Assembly: GCA_963597355.1 (NCBI GenBank)
Contig: CAVBPR010000002.1
Span: forward strand, 186,001 to 250,000
DNA length: 64,000 nt
Direction of reading: 5' to 3'
Source of the DNA: UMGS1766 sp963597355
Lineage (GTDB): Bacteria > Bacillota > Clostridia > Oscillospirales > Oscillospiraceae
Shown: positions 43,807-51,887 of the stretch, in pieces
Numbering within the stretch: the stretch's first letter is position 1
Layout of the letters: every line of letters starts with the position of its first letter
Program-made: the position numbers and the translations under genes
The notes under the pieces: model-generated
Seen by the model: only the letters and a program-made list of their open reading frames with translations
Told to the model about the DNA's origin: nothing
Database searches by the model: none

Positions 43807-44205
43807 ATGACTGTGATGCACAAAATAGTTAAAAGTATCAAGCGGAGACCATTAAACATGGCACTGATTTTTACTGTTTTGGTGCTATATCTGCTGAATA
43901 ACAACTATTTCAAATCGCATACAACCGGAATAATTAGATATTTCCTGGTGTGTTACTTCAATGATTTGATTTGCCCATTATTATTTTTTCCCTATGCAAA
44001 TCTTTTGCTGTTGACAGTAGATAAGGAAATAACCCAACTTTGGCTGACGTGCTTAGTTGGACTTTGCGCGAGCTGCTTTTGGGAATTTGGCGCACCATAT
44101 ATAAAGTCAACCGCAATTACCGATCCAATAGATATTGCTTTCTATCTTGCAGGCAGCATTATCTATTGGGGGATACTGCGATGTGTAAGGAAAACACACA
44201 GATAG
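43807..44205 (+). CDS. Small membrane protein, VanZ-like
   Basis: About 132 aa with three or four membrane segments. The ending CASCFWEFGAPYIKSTAITD and PIDIAFYLAGSIIYW resembles the conserved Glu and D-x-x-D-x-x-x-N/Y-x-x-G pattern of VanZ/TeiZ-like proteins. No clear ribosome site; ATG at 43807 or 43816 are both possible, after the terminator at 43756-43790. It precedes the ABC ATPase by 17 bases, so it may belong to that unit. Confidence 0.55.
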   Translation: MTVMHKIVKSIKRRPLNMALIFTVLVLYLLNNNYFKSHTTGIIRYFLVCYFNDLICPLLFFPYANLLLLTVDKEITQLWLTCLVGLCASCFWEFGAPYIKSTAITDPIDIAFYLAGSIIYWGILRCVRKTHR

Positions 44206-44222
44206 ATCAGGAGAAATGACAG

Positions 44223-45071
44223 ATGCTTTGTATCAATGGAATTGCAAAATCATTTGGGGATCATTGTGTCCTAAAAGATGTCTCTTTCTCTGTTGACAAA
44301 GGAGAGATATATGGTTTGATAGGTAAAAATGGCGCTGGAAAAACAACTCTTATGAATATTATTTCTGGTCTTTCCGCGGCAGACGCTGGCTCATTTTTTA
44401 TTGGGGAAGAAGATCATCCATTAAAGCAAGTTGGATATTTACCAGATATACCATCATTTTTTGATTATCTCTCCACAAAAGAGTACATTGATTTTTTGCT
44501 CATGAACATGAGAAAGACAAACACAAAAAGAGATCAATTGCTAACACTCGTTGGGTTGAAGGGCAACGAGCGAATTCGGATAATGTCACGAGGAATGAAG
44601 CAACGCTTGGGAATAGCGGCAGCATTGGTAACAAATCCGGATGTACTACTTCTGGATGAACCAACTTCTGCACTTGACCCGATGGGACGCCATGAACTGA
44701 TGGAGATAATGAAGCAACTAAGAGAAGACGGAAAAACCATTATTCTTTCAACACACATTTTAGCAGATATGGAGAGAGTTTGTGACAAGGTCGGTTTCTT
44801 ACACAATGGTTCAATCCAAAGGGAGGTTCGCATCAATGACATCCTGTCAGGCAGGGATGATACTTGGGAAATAACTTTTGATTGTAAGTTATCGGACGTA
44901 CCTCAAGATTTAGCGATTGTTATTTCCGAAGTTGGTCAAGCAACGTACACATTTCAGTCGAATGACCAGAAAAGGCTGCTGTATTATTTATCTCAACTTC
45001 CTGAGGCGATTGTATCTATCAAGAATAAGGCAACTACTTTGGATGACTTGTTCGAGGAGGTCTGTCAATGA
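44223..45071 (+). CDS. ABC transporter ATP-binding protein
   Basis: 282 aa. Walker A GLIGKNGAGKTTLMN, signature MSRGMKQRLGI, Walker B DVLLLDEPTSALD. The shape (IAKSFGDHCVLKDVSFSVDKG, then a C-terminal tail with VSIKNKATTLDDLFEE) is that of bacitracin/lantibiotic immunity-type or ABC-2 exporters. It overlaps the permease gene by four bases. Confidence 0.9.
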   Translation: MLCINGIAKSFGDHCVLKDVSFSVDKGEIYGLIGKNGAGKTTLMNIISGLSAADAGSFFIGEEDHPLKQVGYLPDIPSFFDYLSTKEYIDFLLMNMRKTNTKRDQLLTLVGLKGNERIRIMSRGMKQRLGIAAALVTNPDVLLLDEPTSALDPMGRHELMEIMKQLREDGKTIILSTHILADMERVCDKVGFLHNGSIQREVRINDILSGRDDTWEITFDCKLSDVPQDLAIVISEVGQATYTFQSNDQKRLLYYLSQLPEAIVSIKNKATTLDDLFEEVCQ

Positions 45072-45868
45072 GTAAAACTGTTTTGTGTGCGAAGAAAGAC
45101 CTCCGTGAAATAACTCGCAAAAACCGAACGGTGATTTTTAATGTTCTGATTCTTATCGTGTCAGTCATGGTATTAGGGACCACACTCGCCTACCCGTCGT
45201 TGATTGAGGCATTGGCAAAAAAAGCTCCGAATGTTATTGAGGATGGTTCTCAAATATTGCAAGTTATGCAAAAACTGTTCCCGCAAACCACAAGAGAAAA
45301 CATGGGGATTTGGTCATCGGATACAGTGATCTTTTCAACTATCGTGATTTCTCTGACTTGCTGCAACCTGATACCAGAGGAAATTAAAGCTGGAAAATGG
45401 ATTCTACCAATAGAGGCAGGTTATTCAAAAGAGGACCTGCTATTTTCAAAGATGCTCATCTATGGTATCTGCACAGCATTGCCAACATTTATTGGCTATA
45501 ACCTCTACTACACACTCAGTTCATTATTGATTACAGACAATTATGCTTCTTTAATTGCGTTGGGAAATTCTATCGTGTTGGCTGTCTCAGTATTCTTTGT
45601 CACGACCATATCTATATCGCTGTCGGTCATCTGTAAAAACCAAATTTCAGCAGTTATAACAGTCATCATGTTTGTGCTTGCCGCACCAGACATTTTATCG
45701 CTTTTCTCATTCGGCAGATTCTTTCCAACATATTTTTTGACTTTTTTATATAATTCAGCATCAAATTTCCAAGAGTTAATCATCCCCTGCGTCGTACTGC
45801 TTGCTGTCCAGATGGCGTTGTGGCGCATATCTTTGAAAAAACTTAAGCAAATTGAAATTGCTCGATAG
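45068..45868 (+). CDS. ABC-2 type transporter permease
   Basis: 266 aa with six predicted membrane segments and a central extracytoplasmic loop near 40-75. LICCN-like DLICPE region reads SLTCCNLIPEEIKAGKWILP, typical of ABC-2 permeases. Forms an exporter with the preceding ATPase; the substrate is unknown. Coupled by ATGA overlap. Confidence 0.8.
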   Translation: MSKTVLCAKKDLREITRKNRTVIFNVLILIVSVMVLGTTLAYPSLIEALAKKAPNVIEDGSQILQVMQKLFPQTTRENMGIWSSDTVIFSTIVISLTCCNLIPEEIKAGKWILPIEAGYSKEDLLFSKMLIYGICTALPTFIGYNLYYTLSSLLITDNYASLIALGNSIVLAVSVFFVTTISISLSVICKNQISAVITVIMFVLAAPDILSLFSFGRFFPTYFLTFLYNSASNFQELIIPCVVLLAVQMALWRISLKKLKQIEIAR

Positions 45869-45879
45869 GGTGAAATATA

Positions 45880-46188
45880 ATGAAATTATTTAAGGGACTG
45901 AACGGGACACTTGTTCTCCGCCCAACCGGAGTCGCAATTATACGAGAAAATATGCTTGCAACAACCTTTCACAACGCAGGAGAAATTGAAATTCCATACG
46001 GCAATATTAGTGATGTGGAGGTTGTCCCAGGTTCAGTATTGAACGGCTACATTTGCATTGTCGAAAACGGTTACGGGTGTCCATCAAATGTGTTTTCTGC
46101 AATGAAAGATGAGAATACAGTAATTTTTCGATTCACAAAAAATCTGCAAGCTGCCAAGATGAAACAGCGAATCGAAGACAGAATTTGA
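45880..46188 (+). CDS. Small protein with a PH-like/DUF4429-type domain
   Basis: 102 aa: FKGLNGTLVLRPTGVAIIRE, IEIPYGNISDVEVVPGS, FSAMKDENTVIFRFTKNLQA. The alternation of beta strands and one final helix fits the bacterial PH-like domains found in DUF4429/SHOCT proteins. No membrane segment. It follows the permease by 11 bases, so it may be an accessory of the exporter. The family assignment is tentative. Confidence 0.55.
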   Translation: MKLFKGLNGTLVLRPTGVAIIRENMLATTFHNAGEIEIPYGNISDVEVVPGSVLNGYICIVENGYGCPSNVFSAMKDENTVIFRFTKNLQAAKMKQRIEDRI

Positions 46189-46200
46189 TGGGAGCAATAT

Positions 46201-46290
46201 ATGAGTCTTAAAGATCCCAAAACTTTGGGCGATTTTCTATGGATTGTATTTCTAATAATTATCGCAGGAGTTTTTATAAGTTTTTTATGA
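46201..46290 (+). CDS. 29-aa single-span membrane peptide
   Basis: ATG behind GGGAG; MSLKDPKTLGDFLWIVFLII followed by AGVFISFL. A short polar head and one hydrophobic helix. It closes the ABC unit, 12 bases after the PH-like protein. Function unknown. Confidence 0.5.
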   Translation: MSLKDPKTLGDFLWIVFLIIIAGVFISFL

Positions 46291-46320
46291 TGCAAGATTA
46301 TGAAGGTCATGCTATAATGA

Positions 46321-46430
46321 GGTTGCAGAAAACGCCGAGCCAAGCCCTATATGGGAAGGTGTAACGACTGGACACGGAGCATCCCAAGCGGATGAAGGCA
46401 CAGTCTGAACTTATGGGCGACCATAAGAGC
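46321..46430 (+). ncRNA. 3' half of a group I intron-like ribozyme
   Basis: The core resembles group I introns of the IStron/phage type: GCCGAGCCAAGCC, GGGAAGGTGTAACGACT (P7 5' strand GACT at 46366-46369), P8-like CATCC..GGATG (46380-46394), P7 3' strand in CAGTCTGAAC (AGTC at 46402-46405), and P9 CTTATGG-GCGA-CCATAAG (46410-46427). No 5' half (P1-P3) is evident upstream, where the ABC unit ends at 46290, and no endonuclease or transposase follows. Reading it as a truncated relic is inference. Confidence 0.5.
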
Positions 46431-46867
46431 TACACAGAAATGATGTAGCCTCCGCTCCGCAATAGCGGTGTAACAAACTGAACGAGTAGTATGAATAATG
46501 CAAAAGGAATCGCCTCGATGCTATGCATCTGGGGCAAGTAGTGTTTCGATTCCCTACTAAAAGCGATAATCGATGAATTGTTTGTTTTCTTGGTCAAGCA
46601 GTTTCAGAAAAGGAAAACCGAGTTGCGCCACCAGAAAGCAGCCAAGAGGCGTGTCAAGAAAATCTTGGCTCTAATTCTATGCATCGGCGTTATGTGCCTG
46701 TGCATGGTTGCCGATTAGAAAATTACAGGCTTAAATAGTGATTTGGCTGCATTGGTCACTACGGATACAACAAATTGTGGTGCCGACAATGAGAAGGTAA
46801 ATTGTTGCCTCCCCGTGCAGTAATGCATGGAAAACAACTCCGTAAATTCGGCGAAAGTCTGCATTAT

Positions 46868-46901
46868 AAAAGGCTGCCATCCGTGAGGGAGGTAGCCTTT
46901 T
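46868..46901 (+). terminator. Terminator-like hairpin in the non-coding stretch
   Basis: AAAAGGCTGCC pairs with GGTAGCCTTTT. Confidence 0.55.
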
Positions 46902-46994
46902 GTACTGAAAAGCACAATCAAAACAATCCCTTTGGAACAAAGGGCGCACTTCTATACTCTCCTAACGGGAGTATGTGCGTCCTGCGGAGCTTAC

Positions 46995-47025
46995 AGCCCG
47001 GACAGTTGAATGTCCGGGCTGTTTT
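46995..47025 (+). terminator. Terminator-like hairpin in the non-coding stretch
   Basis: AGCCCGGACA and TGTCCGGGCT, loop GTTGAA, then GTTTT. Confidence 0.6.
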
Positions 47026-47157
47026 GCGTCACTTTTGTTCCGTACAAGGGAGTGCCTCCCATGCGCTGCCACAGCAGCTATCCCAGCGCACTTTGCGATT
47101 GATGCAATTTGCTAACGCAAACACCACCAATCACAAAGTCCTGAATATCGTACATAA

Positions 47158-47189
47158 ACCGGCTACTGAAAATGTAGGCGGTCTTTTTT
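47158..47189 (+). terminator. Terminator before ksgA
   Basis: ACCGGCTAC and GTAGGCGGT (one mismatch) followed by CTTTTTT. Confidence 0.6.
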
Positions 47190-47351
47190 ATATCACTACT
47201 AATTGTTGGAATATCCTTTTGGTCAGCTTGTCAAACATAATGATGAATAATGTTAGGATCTGACCGCTTTCAGTTGAAAAAGACCCTTCATTCATGATAT
47301 ACTCTCCTCATCCAGCACAAATTTAGCTTTAGAATAGAATGGGGTGAATTC

Positions 47352-48163
47352 ATGGATCTTTGCGACATCCATCAAGTAAAATCATTGCTGGCAAGGCATG
47401 GGTTTCATTTTTCGAAATCACTTGGTCAAAATTTTTTGATTGAGAACTGGGTTCCTCAGGAAATAGCGACAGCCTCTCGTGCTGACAAAGAAAGCGCTGT
47501 ACTTGAAATCGGGCCTGGAATTGGTCCTCTGACCCGTCAATTGGCAAGCAGGGCTGGAAAAGTAATTTGCCTTGAAGTTGATCGACACCTGGAACCAATT
47601 TTAAATGAAACCCTGGCGGACTGCAAAAACACGGAAGTAATCTTTGAAGATATTACAAAGCAGAACTGCACAGAGCTTGTAGCCAGGTATATGGATGGAT
47701 ATACTCCCATTGTGTGCGCAAACCTCCCATACAATATTACAACGCCGGTAATTACCCAGTTGTTGGAAAGTAAAGCATTCCGTTCCATCACGGTTATGAT
47801 TCAAAAAGAAGTTGCAAAACGAATTTGCGCTTCCCCCGGTACGGCGGATTTTGGTGCGTTCACACTGCTTTGCCAATATTATGCAAGATGTGAATATTGC
47901 TTTGAAGTGCCGAAAGAGTGCTTTTTGCCAGCACCTAAAGTAACTTCAGCGGTGGTTCGAATGGAGCTATTAGATCAACCTGCGGTACAGGTAAAAAGCG
48001 AAGAGATTTTATTTCGGGTAATTCGCGCTGCCTTTGCTCAGCGGAGAAAGACATTAAGCAACGCACTTTCTTCCGGCTTTTCTGAGCTGACGAAAGAGGA
48101 AATTGCGGACTGCATTTCGGAGAATTTGCTTGTCTGGCAGACGCACTTTGCGAAATGTTGTAA
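47352..48163 (+). pseudogene. ksgA: rRNA adenine dimethyltransferase KsgA with frameshifted C-terminus
   Basis: KsgA dimethylates two adenines of 16S helix 45. Residues 1-250 are normal: FSKSLGQNFLIENWV, LEIGPGIGPLTRQLA (SAM site), CLEVDRHLEPIL, catalytic NLPYNI, and RRKTLSNALSSGF. After TKEEIADC (about 48110) the frame continues with unrelated residues and passes the expected stop. In another frame, 48119-48163 encodes GEFACLADALCEML and TAA, which is the KsgA ending. A small deletion that is not a multiple of three has therefore occurred near 48107-48119. The KsgA frame now reads without a stop into pckA, giving an 835-codon fusion frame. Activity of the shifted form is uncertain. Confidence 0.8.
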
Positions 48164-48254
48164 TTGCCATTTTTTCTTGCAATTTCGGTTAAAATACGCT
48201 AATATAAAAGGCGAGTTTGAGAGGACACTCGGTGTCCTGAAAGGAGTTTTAACA

Positions 48255-49859
48255 ATGGCAAATTTGGATCTCAACAAGTATGGCATTAGCGGCACAACAG
48301 AGGTTGTGTACAATCCTTCTTACGAGATGCTGTTTGACGAGGAAACCAAGCCGGAGCTGGAAGGTTTTGAAGTTGGACAGGTCAGTGAGCTTGGTGCAGT
48401 TAATGTTATGACCGGTGTTTATACCGGCCGTTCCCCCAACGACAAATTCATCGTCATGGATGACGCGTCGAAAGACACGGTCTGGTGGACTTCCGATGAA
48501 TACAAAAACGATAACCACCCTGCCTCACAGGAGGCTTGGAACGCTGTGAAGGACATCGCTCTGAAGGAGCTGTCCAATAAACGTCTGTTCGTTGTGGACG
48601 CTTTCTGCGGTGCTAACAAAGATACGCGTATGGCAATTCGCTTCATCATGGAAGTTGCCTGGCAGGCACATTTTGTCACAAACATGTTCATCAAGCCTAC
48701 AGCCGAAGAACTGGAGCACTTTGAGCCGGACTTCATTGTTTACAACGCATCCAAGGCCAAGGTTGAAAATTATAAAGAGCTCGGCTTGAACAGCGAGACG
48801 GCGGTTGTATTTAACATCACCAGCCGTGAGCAGGTGATTATCAACACATGGTATGGCGGCGAAATGAAGAAAGGTATGTTCTCCATGATGAACTATTACC
48901 TTCCCTTGAAGGGCATCGCCTCTATGCACTGCTCTGCAAATACCGACATGAATGGTCAGAATACTGCGATCTTCTTCGGCCTGTCCGGAACCGGAAAGAC
49001 AACTCTGTCTACGGATCCGAAGCGTCTCCTGATTGGCGACGATGAACATGGCTGGGACGACAACGGCGTGTTCAACTTTGAGGGCGGCTGCTATGCCAAG
49101 GTAATCAACCTGGATAAAGATTCTGAGCCTGATATTTATAACGCAATTAAGCGCAATGCTCTGTTGGAAAATGTGACATTAGATGCAGAAGGTCATATCG
49201 ATTTCGCAGACAAGAGTGTAACGGAAAACACTCGTGTTTCCTATCCGATTGATCACATTGACAACATTGTTCGCCCGATTTCTTCTGCACCTGCAGCGAA
49301 GAATGTGATCTTCCTGTCCGCAGATGCCTTTGGCGTTCTGCCTCCTGTCAGCATTCTGACGCCGGAGCAAACCCAGTACTACTTCCTGTCTGGCTTCACC
49401 GCAAAACTGGCAGGTACAGAGCGGGGCATTACAGAGCCTACTCCCACTTTCTCTGCTTGCTTTGGTCAGGCTTTCCTGGAACTGCATCCTACAAAATATG
49501 CAGAGGAATTGGTTAAAAAGATGCAGCTGAGCGGTGCAAAAGCTTATCTGGTCAACACTGGTTGGAATGGCACCGGAAAGCGCATCTCAATCAAGGACAC
49601 TCGCGGCATTATCGACGCAATTCTGAGCGGGGCCATCAATGAGGCACCCACGAAAAAGATCCCTTATTTTGATTTTGAAGTGCCGACAGAACTTCCCGGT
49701 GTTGATCCTGCTATTCTGGATCCCCGTGATACCTACGCCAATGCCGAAGACTGGGCAAAGAAGGCGGAAGACCTTGCCAGCCGCTTCATTAAAAACTTTG
49801 CTAAGTATGAAGGCAATGAACATGGTAAGGCTCTGGTTTCTGCTGGTCCTCAGCTGTGA
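48255..49859 (+). CDS. pckA: ATP-dependent phosphoenolpyruvate carboxykinase
   Basis: 534 aa from ATG 48255, which has AAAGGAG upstream and matches the family start (LNKYGISGTTEVVYNPSYE). Interconverts oxaloacetate and PEP with ATP/ADP. The P-loop GLSGTGKTTLST, the metal site around LIGDDEHGW, RVSYPIDHIDN and NTGWNGTGKRISI are present. Normal length. The same frame is open upstream into ksgA, but its own ribosome site supports separate translation. In anaerobes it often works in the CO2-fixing direction. Confidence 0.95.
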   Translation: MANLDLNKYGISGTTEVVYNPSYEMLFDEETKPELEGFEVGQVSELGAVNVMTGVYTGRSPNDKFIVMDDASKDTVWWTSDEYKNDNHPASQEAWNAVKDIALKELSNKRLFVVDAFCGANKDTRMAIRFIMEVAWQAHFVTNMFIKPTAEELEHFEPDFIVYNASKAKVENYKELGLNSETAVVFNITSREQVIINTWYGGEMKKGMFSMMNYYLPLKGIASMHCSANTDMNGQNTAIFFGLSGTGKTTLSTDPKRLLIGDDEHGWDDNGVFNFEGGCYAKVINLDKDSEPDIYNAIKRNALLENVTLDAEGHIDFADKSVTENTRVSYPIDHIDNIVRPISSAPAAKNVIFLSADAFGVLPPVSILTPEQTQYYFLSGFTAKLAGTERGITEPTPTFSACFGQAFLELHPTKYAEELVKKMQLSGAKAYLVNTGWNGTGKRISIKDTRGIIDAILSGAINEAPTKKIPYFDFEVPTELPGVDPAILDPRDTYANAEDWAKKAEDLASRFIKNFAKYEGNEHGKALVSAGPQL

Positions 49860-49890
49860 TCTTCATCTTTCGCATTAACTGAATCCGTAA

Positions 49891-49927
49891 AAAAGCATCC
49901 ATGCGGTTTTGCCGCATGGATGCTTTT
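49891..49927. terminator. Bidirectional terminator after pckA
   Basis: AAAAGCATCCATGCGG and its perfect 16-base complement around a five-base loop, between convergent genes. Confidence 0.9.
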
Positions 49928-49943
49928 GCATTGTTTTATGCCG

Positions 49944-50918
49944 TTATTTGTTCTCTCCGCGCACTACAATAATGTCGTTCAACTGTAGCAAGGTATCCTT
50001 TTGGGGTAAAATAGAGAGATCATCGCGAAGAATCAAGAAAATTTTAACGTCTTCTTGCGCTTCGATTTCCTCTACTGTTTTTCCGGTATGGAGGGCATCA
50101 ACAAAAATTTCTGCAATCTCGTGAATATCCATTTCTCGAATTGCTGTGATGCTGCTTTTTCGCTGATATTGTTCTACAAATCCTGCACTGATAATACCGG
50201 TTGGAATAGCAACAGCGCCAACTCCAAGATATGCAATGCAAATTGCCATGACCCGTCCCAGCGTAGTGACTGGATAGATATCTCCATACCCTACTGTCAA
50301 CAGGGTTGACATACTCCACCAGATGCCACTGAAAGCATTTTGAAAGACCATTGGCTGTGCATTGTGCTCTACACTATACATACAAAGACTGCTGGCGAGC
50401 ATAAGGATCATCACAATAAATATGGAAGAAATGATTTGATTCCTTTTTTCATATAGCACAGTTGTGATTACATTGAAGGAATCATATTTTGCGTTCAGAC
50501 GGAACAAGTGGAATATCCGCGCCACACGCAACATGCGGAAAATAACCATTCCGGATAGGAAGAAAAACGGAAGAATTGTCAGCAAGTCAACTATGCCATT
50601 GAAGGACACCAGAAAACGCAGCCTTGCCGCAGCGGGGGATCGATCCGGATAAAGCAAATCAGCGGTCCAGATGCGCAAGAAGTATTCCGCACAAAAAATC
50701 AGAAGGGAAATAACTTCTATAATCCGAAAAAGAGGAAAAAATACTGCCAACTGGTCAAATGTTTGCAAGAATGTAACCGCAATGTTTGAAACGATTACAA
50801 CAACAATAAAGATGTCAAATATCCGGCTGATCAGGTTACTTTTATCGCCAATCTGAATAATCTGAAAAATCCTGTGCCGTAGATTGTTTTCTGTCGTATT
50901 GTGTTTTATTGATTTCAT
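49944..50918 (-). CDS. Voltage-gated-type potassium channel
   Basis: 324 aa with six membrane segments. The selectivity filter is LLTVGYGDIYPVTTLG. The S4-like segment has spaced arginines (MVIFRMLRVARIFHLFRLN), so a voltage-sensing Kv-type protein is likely. An acidic cytoplasmic tail follows with RDDLSILPQKDTLLQLNDIIVVRG, which resembles a small TrkA-C/RCK-like piece. Monomers would assemble as tetramers in the membrane. Confidence 0.9.
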   Translation of the reverse strand: MKSIKHNTTENNLRHRIFQIIQIGDKSNLISRIFDIFIVVVIVSNIAVTFLQTFDQLAVFFPLFRIIEVISLLIFCAEYFLRIWTADLLYPDRSPAAARLRFLVSFNGIVDLLTILPFFFLSGMVIFRMLRVARIFHLFRLNAKYDSFNVITTVLYEKRNQIISSIFIVMILMLASSLCMYSVEHNAQPMVFQNAFSGIWWSMSTLLTVGYGDIYPVTTLGRVMAICIAYLGVGAVAIPTGIISAGFVEQYQRKSSITAIREMDIHEIAEIFVDALHTGKTVEEIEAQEDVKIFLILRDDLSILPQKDTLLQLNDIIVVRGENK

Positions 50919-50971
50919 TTTCTTATTCTCATCATTCTTTGTCTGTAATCATGATAACCCAGGATTAAAAA

Positions 50972-51595
50972 TTAAAGTACTCGTCCCGTCAGGCTTAAAA
51001 AGAGGAGAGTTAATACCGTTATCACAACAGGGATCAGAATTGCAATTATGCGATTCTTTTTTGTTTCCTGAATGGATAATGTCATCACAGCAATAGATAG
51101 GAAGCAAATCACTGCACTTAGCAAGTGATGAGGAAAGCTACCAATTGCTTCTGAGACATAATGAATTCCCATAAGCGCCTGAATTGAATTTCCAAGTCCT
51201 AAGATTGTCGCGCCCAGAGCATTCTGCTTTTTGCAATGATATGCAATAAATCCACCGGGCAGTGTCATAAGAATTGGAAGCATCCAACTGCGAAGATACA
51301 TGATACCCAGATCATAGGAAAGGGTTCCAAATACACCCTCAATCAAAAAGACAAGCGGTTGACTGATTGCAAAAAATACAAAGCACTTCAGCATGGCTTC
51401 CCAGGATTTTTTGCAGTTCACAACAATAATAACGGCAAAAATGACCCACCACTCAAAAAGAACTCCAATGTCTTGAAAAGATGTGTTCTTCAGCACCGGT
51501 ACAAGCATAACAAAGCCGGTATAGACACCTGCAGCAAGAGCAAATAGGATCACATGGATCCAACTCATTTTTAAATTGCCAAATAATTTTTTCAT
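50972..51595 (-). CDS. Integral membrane protein of unknown function
   Basis: 207 aa with about six hydrophobic segments (for example WIHVILFALAAGVYTGFVML and IIAILIPVVITVLTLLFLSL) and few charged residues between. DUF6518-like in layout, but I cannot fix a family. GAGGAG precedes the ATG. It is 53 bases upstream of the potassium channel gene on the same strand and may share its transcript. Confidence 0.6.
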   Translation of the reverse strand: MKKLFGNLKMSWIHVILFALAAGVYTGFVMLVPVLKNTSFQDIGVLFEWWVIFAVIIVVNCKKSWEAMLKCFVFFAISQPLVFLIEGVFGTLSYDLGIMYLRSWMLPILMTLPGGFIAYHCKKQNALGATILGLGNSIQALMGIHYVSEAIGSFPHHLLSAVICFLSIAVMTLSIQETKKNRIIAILIPVVITVLTLLFLSLTGRVL

Positions 51596-51769
51596 AAAAC
51601 TCTCCTCATAATTTTGTGTTGTGCAAGAGAAATCCTTTCATGAACAACAGTTATTTTCTTCCGAATTATATCATAGAATAACCTGATTACAAGTTAAAAC
51701 CACTATAAAAAATAGTCAAATGTGGAATTGGAAGAAAAGCGGATTGAAACGAAACATTGACGCACAAAA

Positions 51770-51806
51770 GAAAGTCTGAAATTATTGTAATTTCAGACTT
51801 TCTTAG
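51770..51806. terminator. 33-nt perfect palindrome, copy 2
   Basis: A 15-bp stem with loop TTG (51770-51802), T-rich on both sides. It lies between the MacB-like permease and the membrane protein gene and would terminate the exporter operon. Relative of 22502-22534. Confidence 0.75.
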
Positions 51807-51887
51807 CTTTTGCGCTGTAATATGCAAATACAGGCTTACAACAGCAACAATATTGATTGCATGTTTGCTTTGCTAGAGCGATGAAGT

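Larger units (their letters stand above)
46431..47157. other. Non-coding, hairpin-rich stretch
   Basis: No convincing gene. It holds a GGAATCG..CGATTCC stem at 46506-46553 and hairpins at 46868-46901 and 46995-47020. A 46-codon frame from TTG 46578 to 46718 with a basic segment and hydrophobic end is possible but has no ribosome site. A 153-codon frame at 46802 spans the hairpins and looks spurious. Confidence 0.5.

Noticed and set aside
46802..47263. 153-codon frame in the non-coding stretch
   Set aside because: It runs through three terminator-like hairpins and resembles no protein I know.
47352..49859. A genuine bifunctional KsgA-PckA protein
   Set aside because: pckA has its own ribosome site and family start, and the KsgA ending exists in another frame, so a frameshift explains the open frame better.
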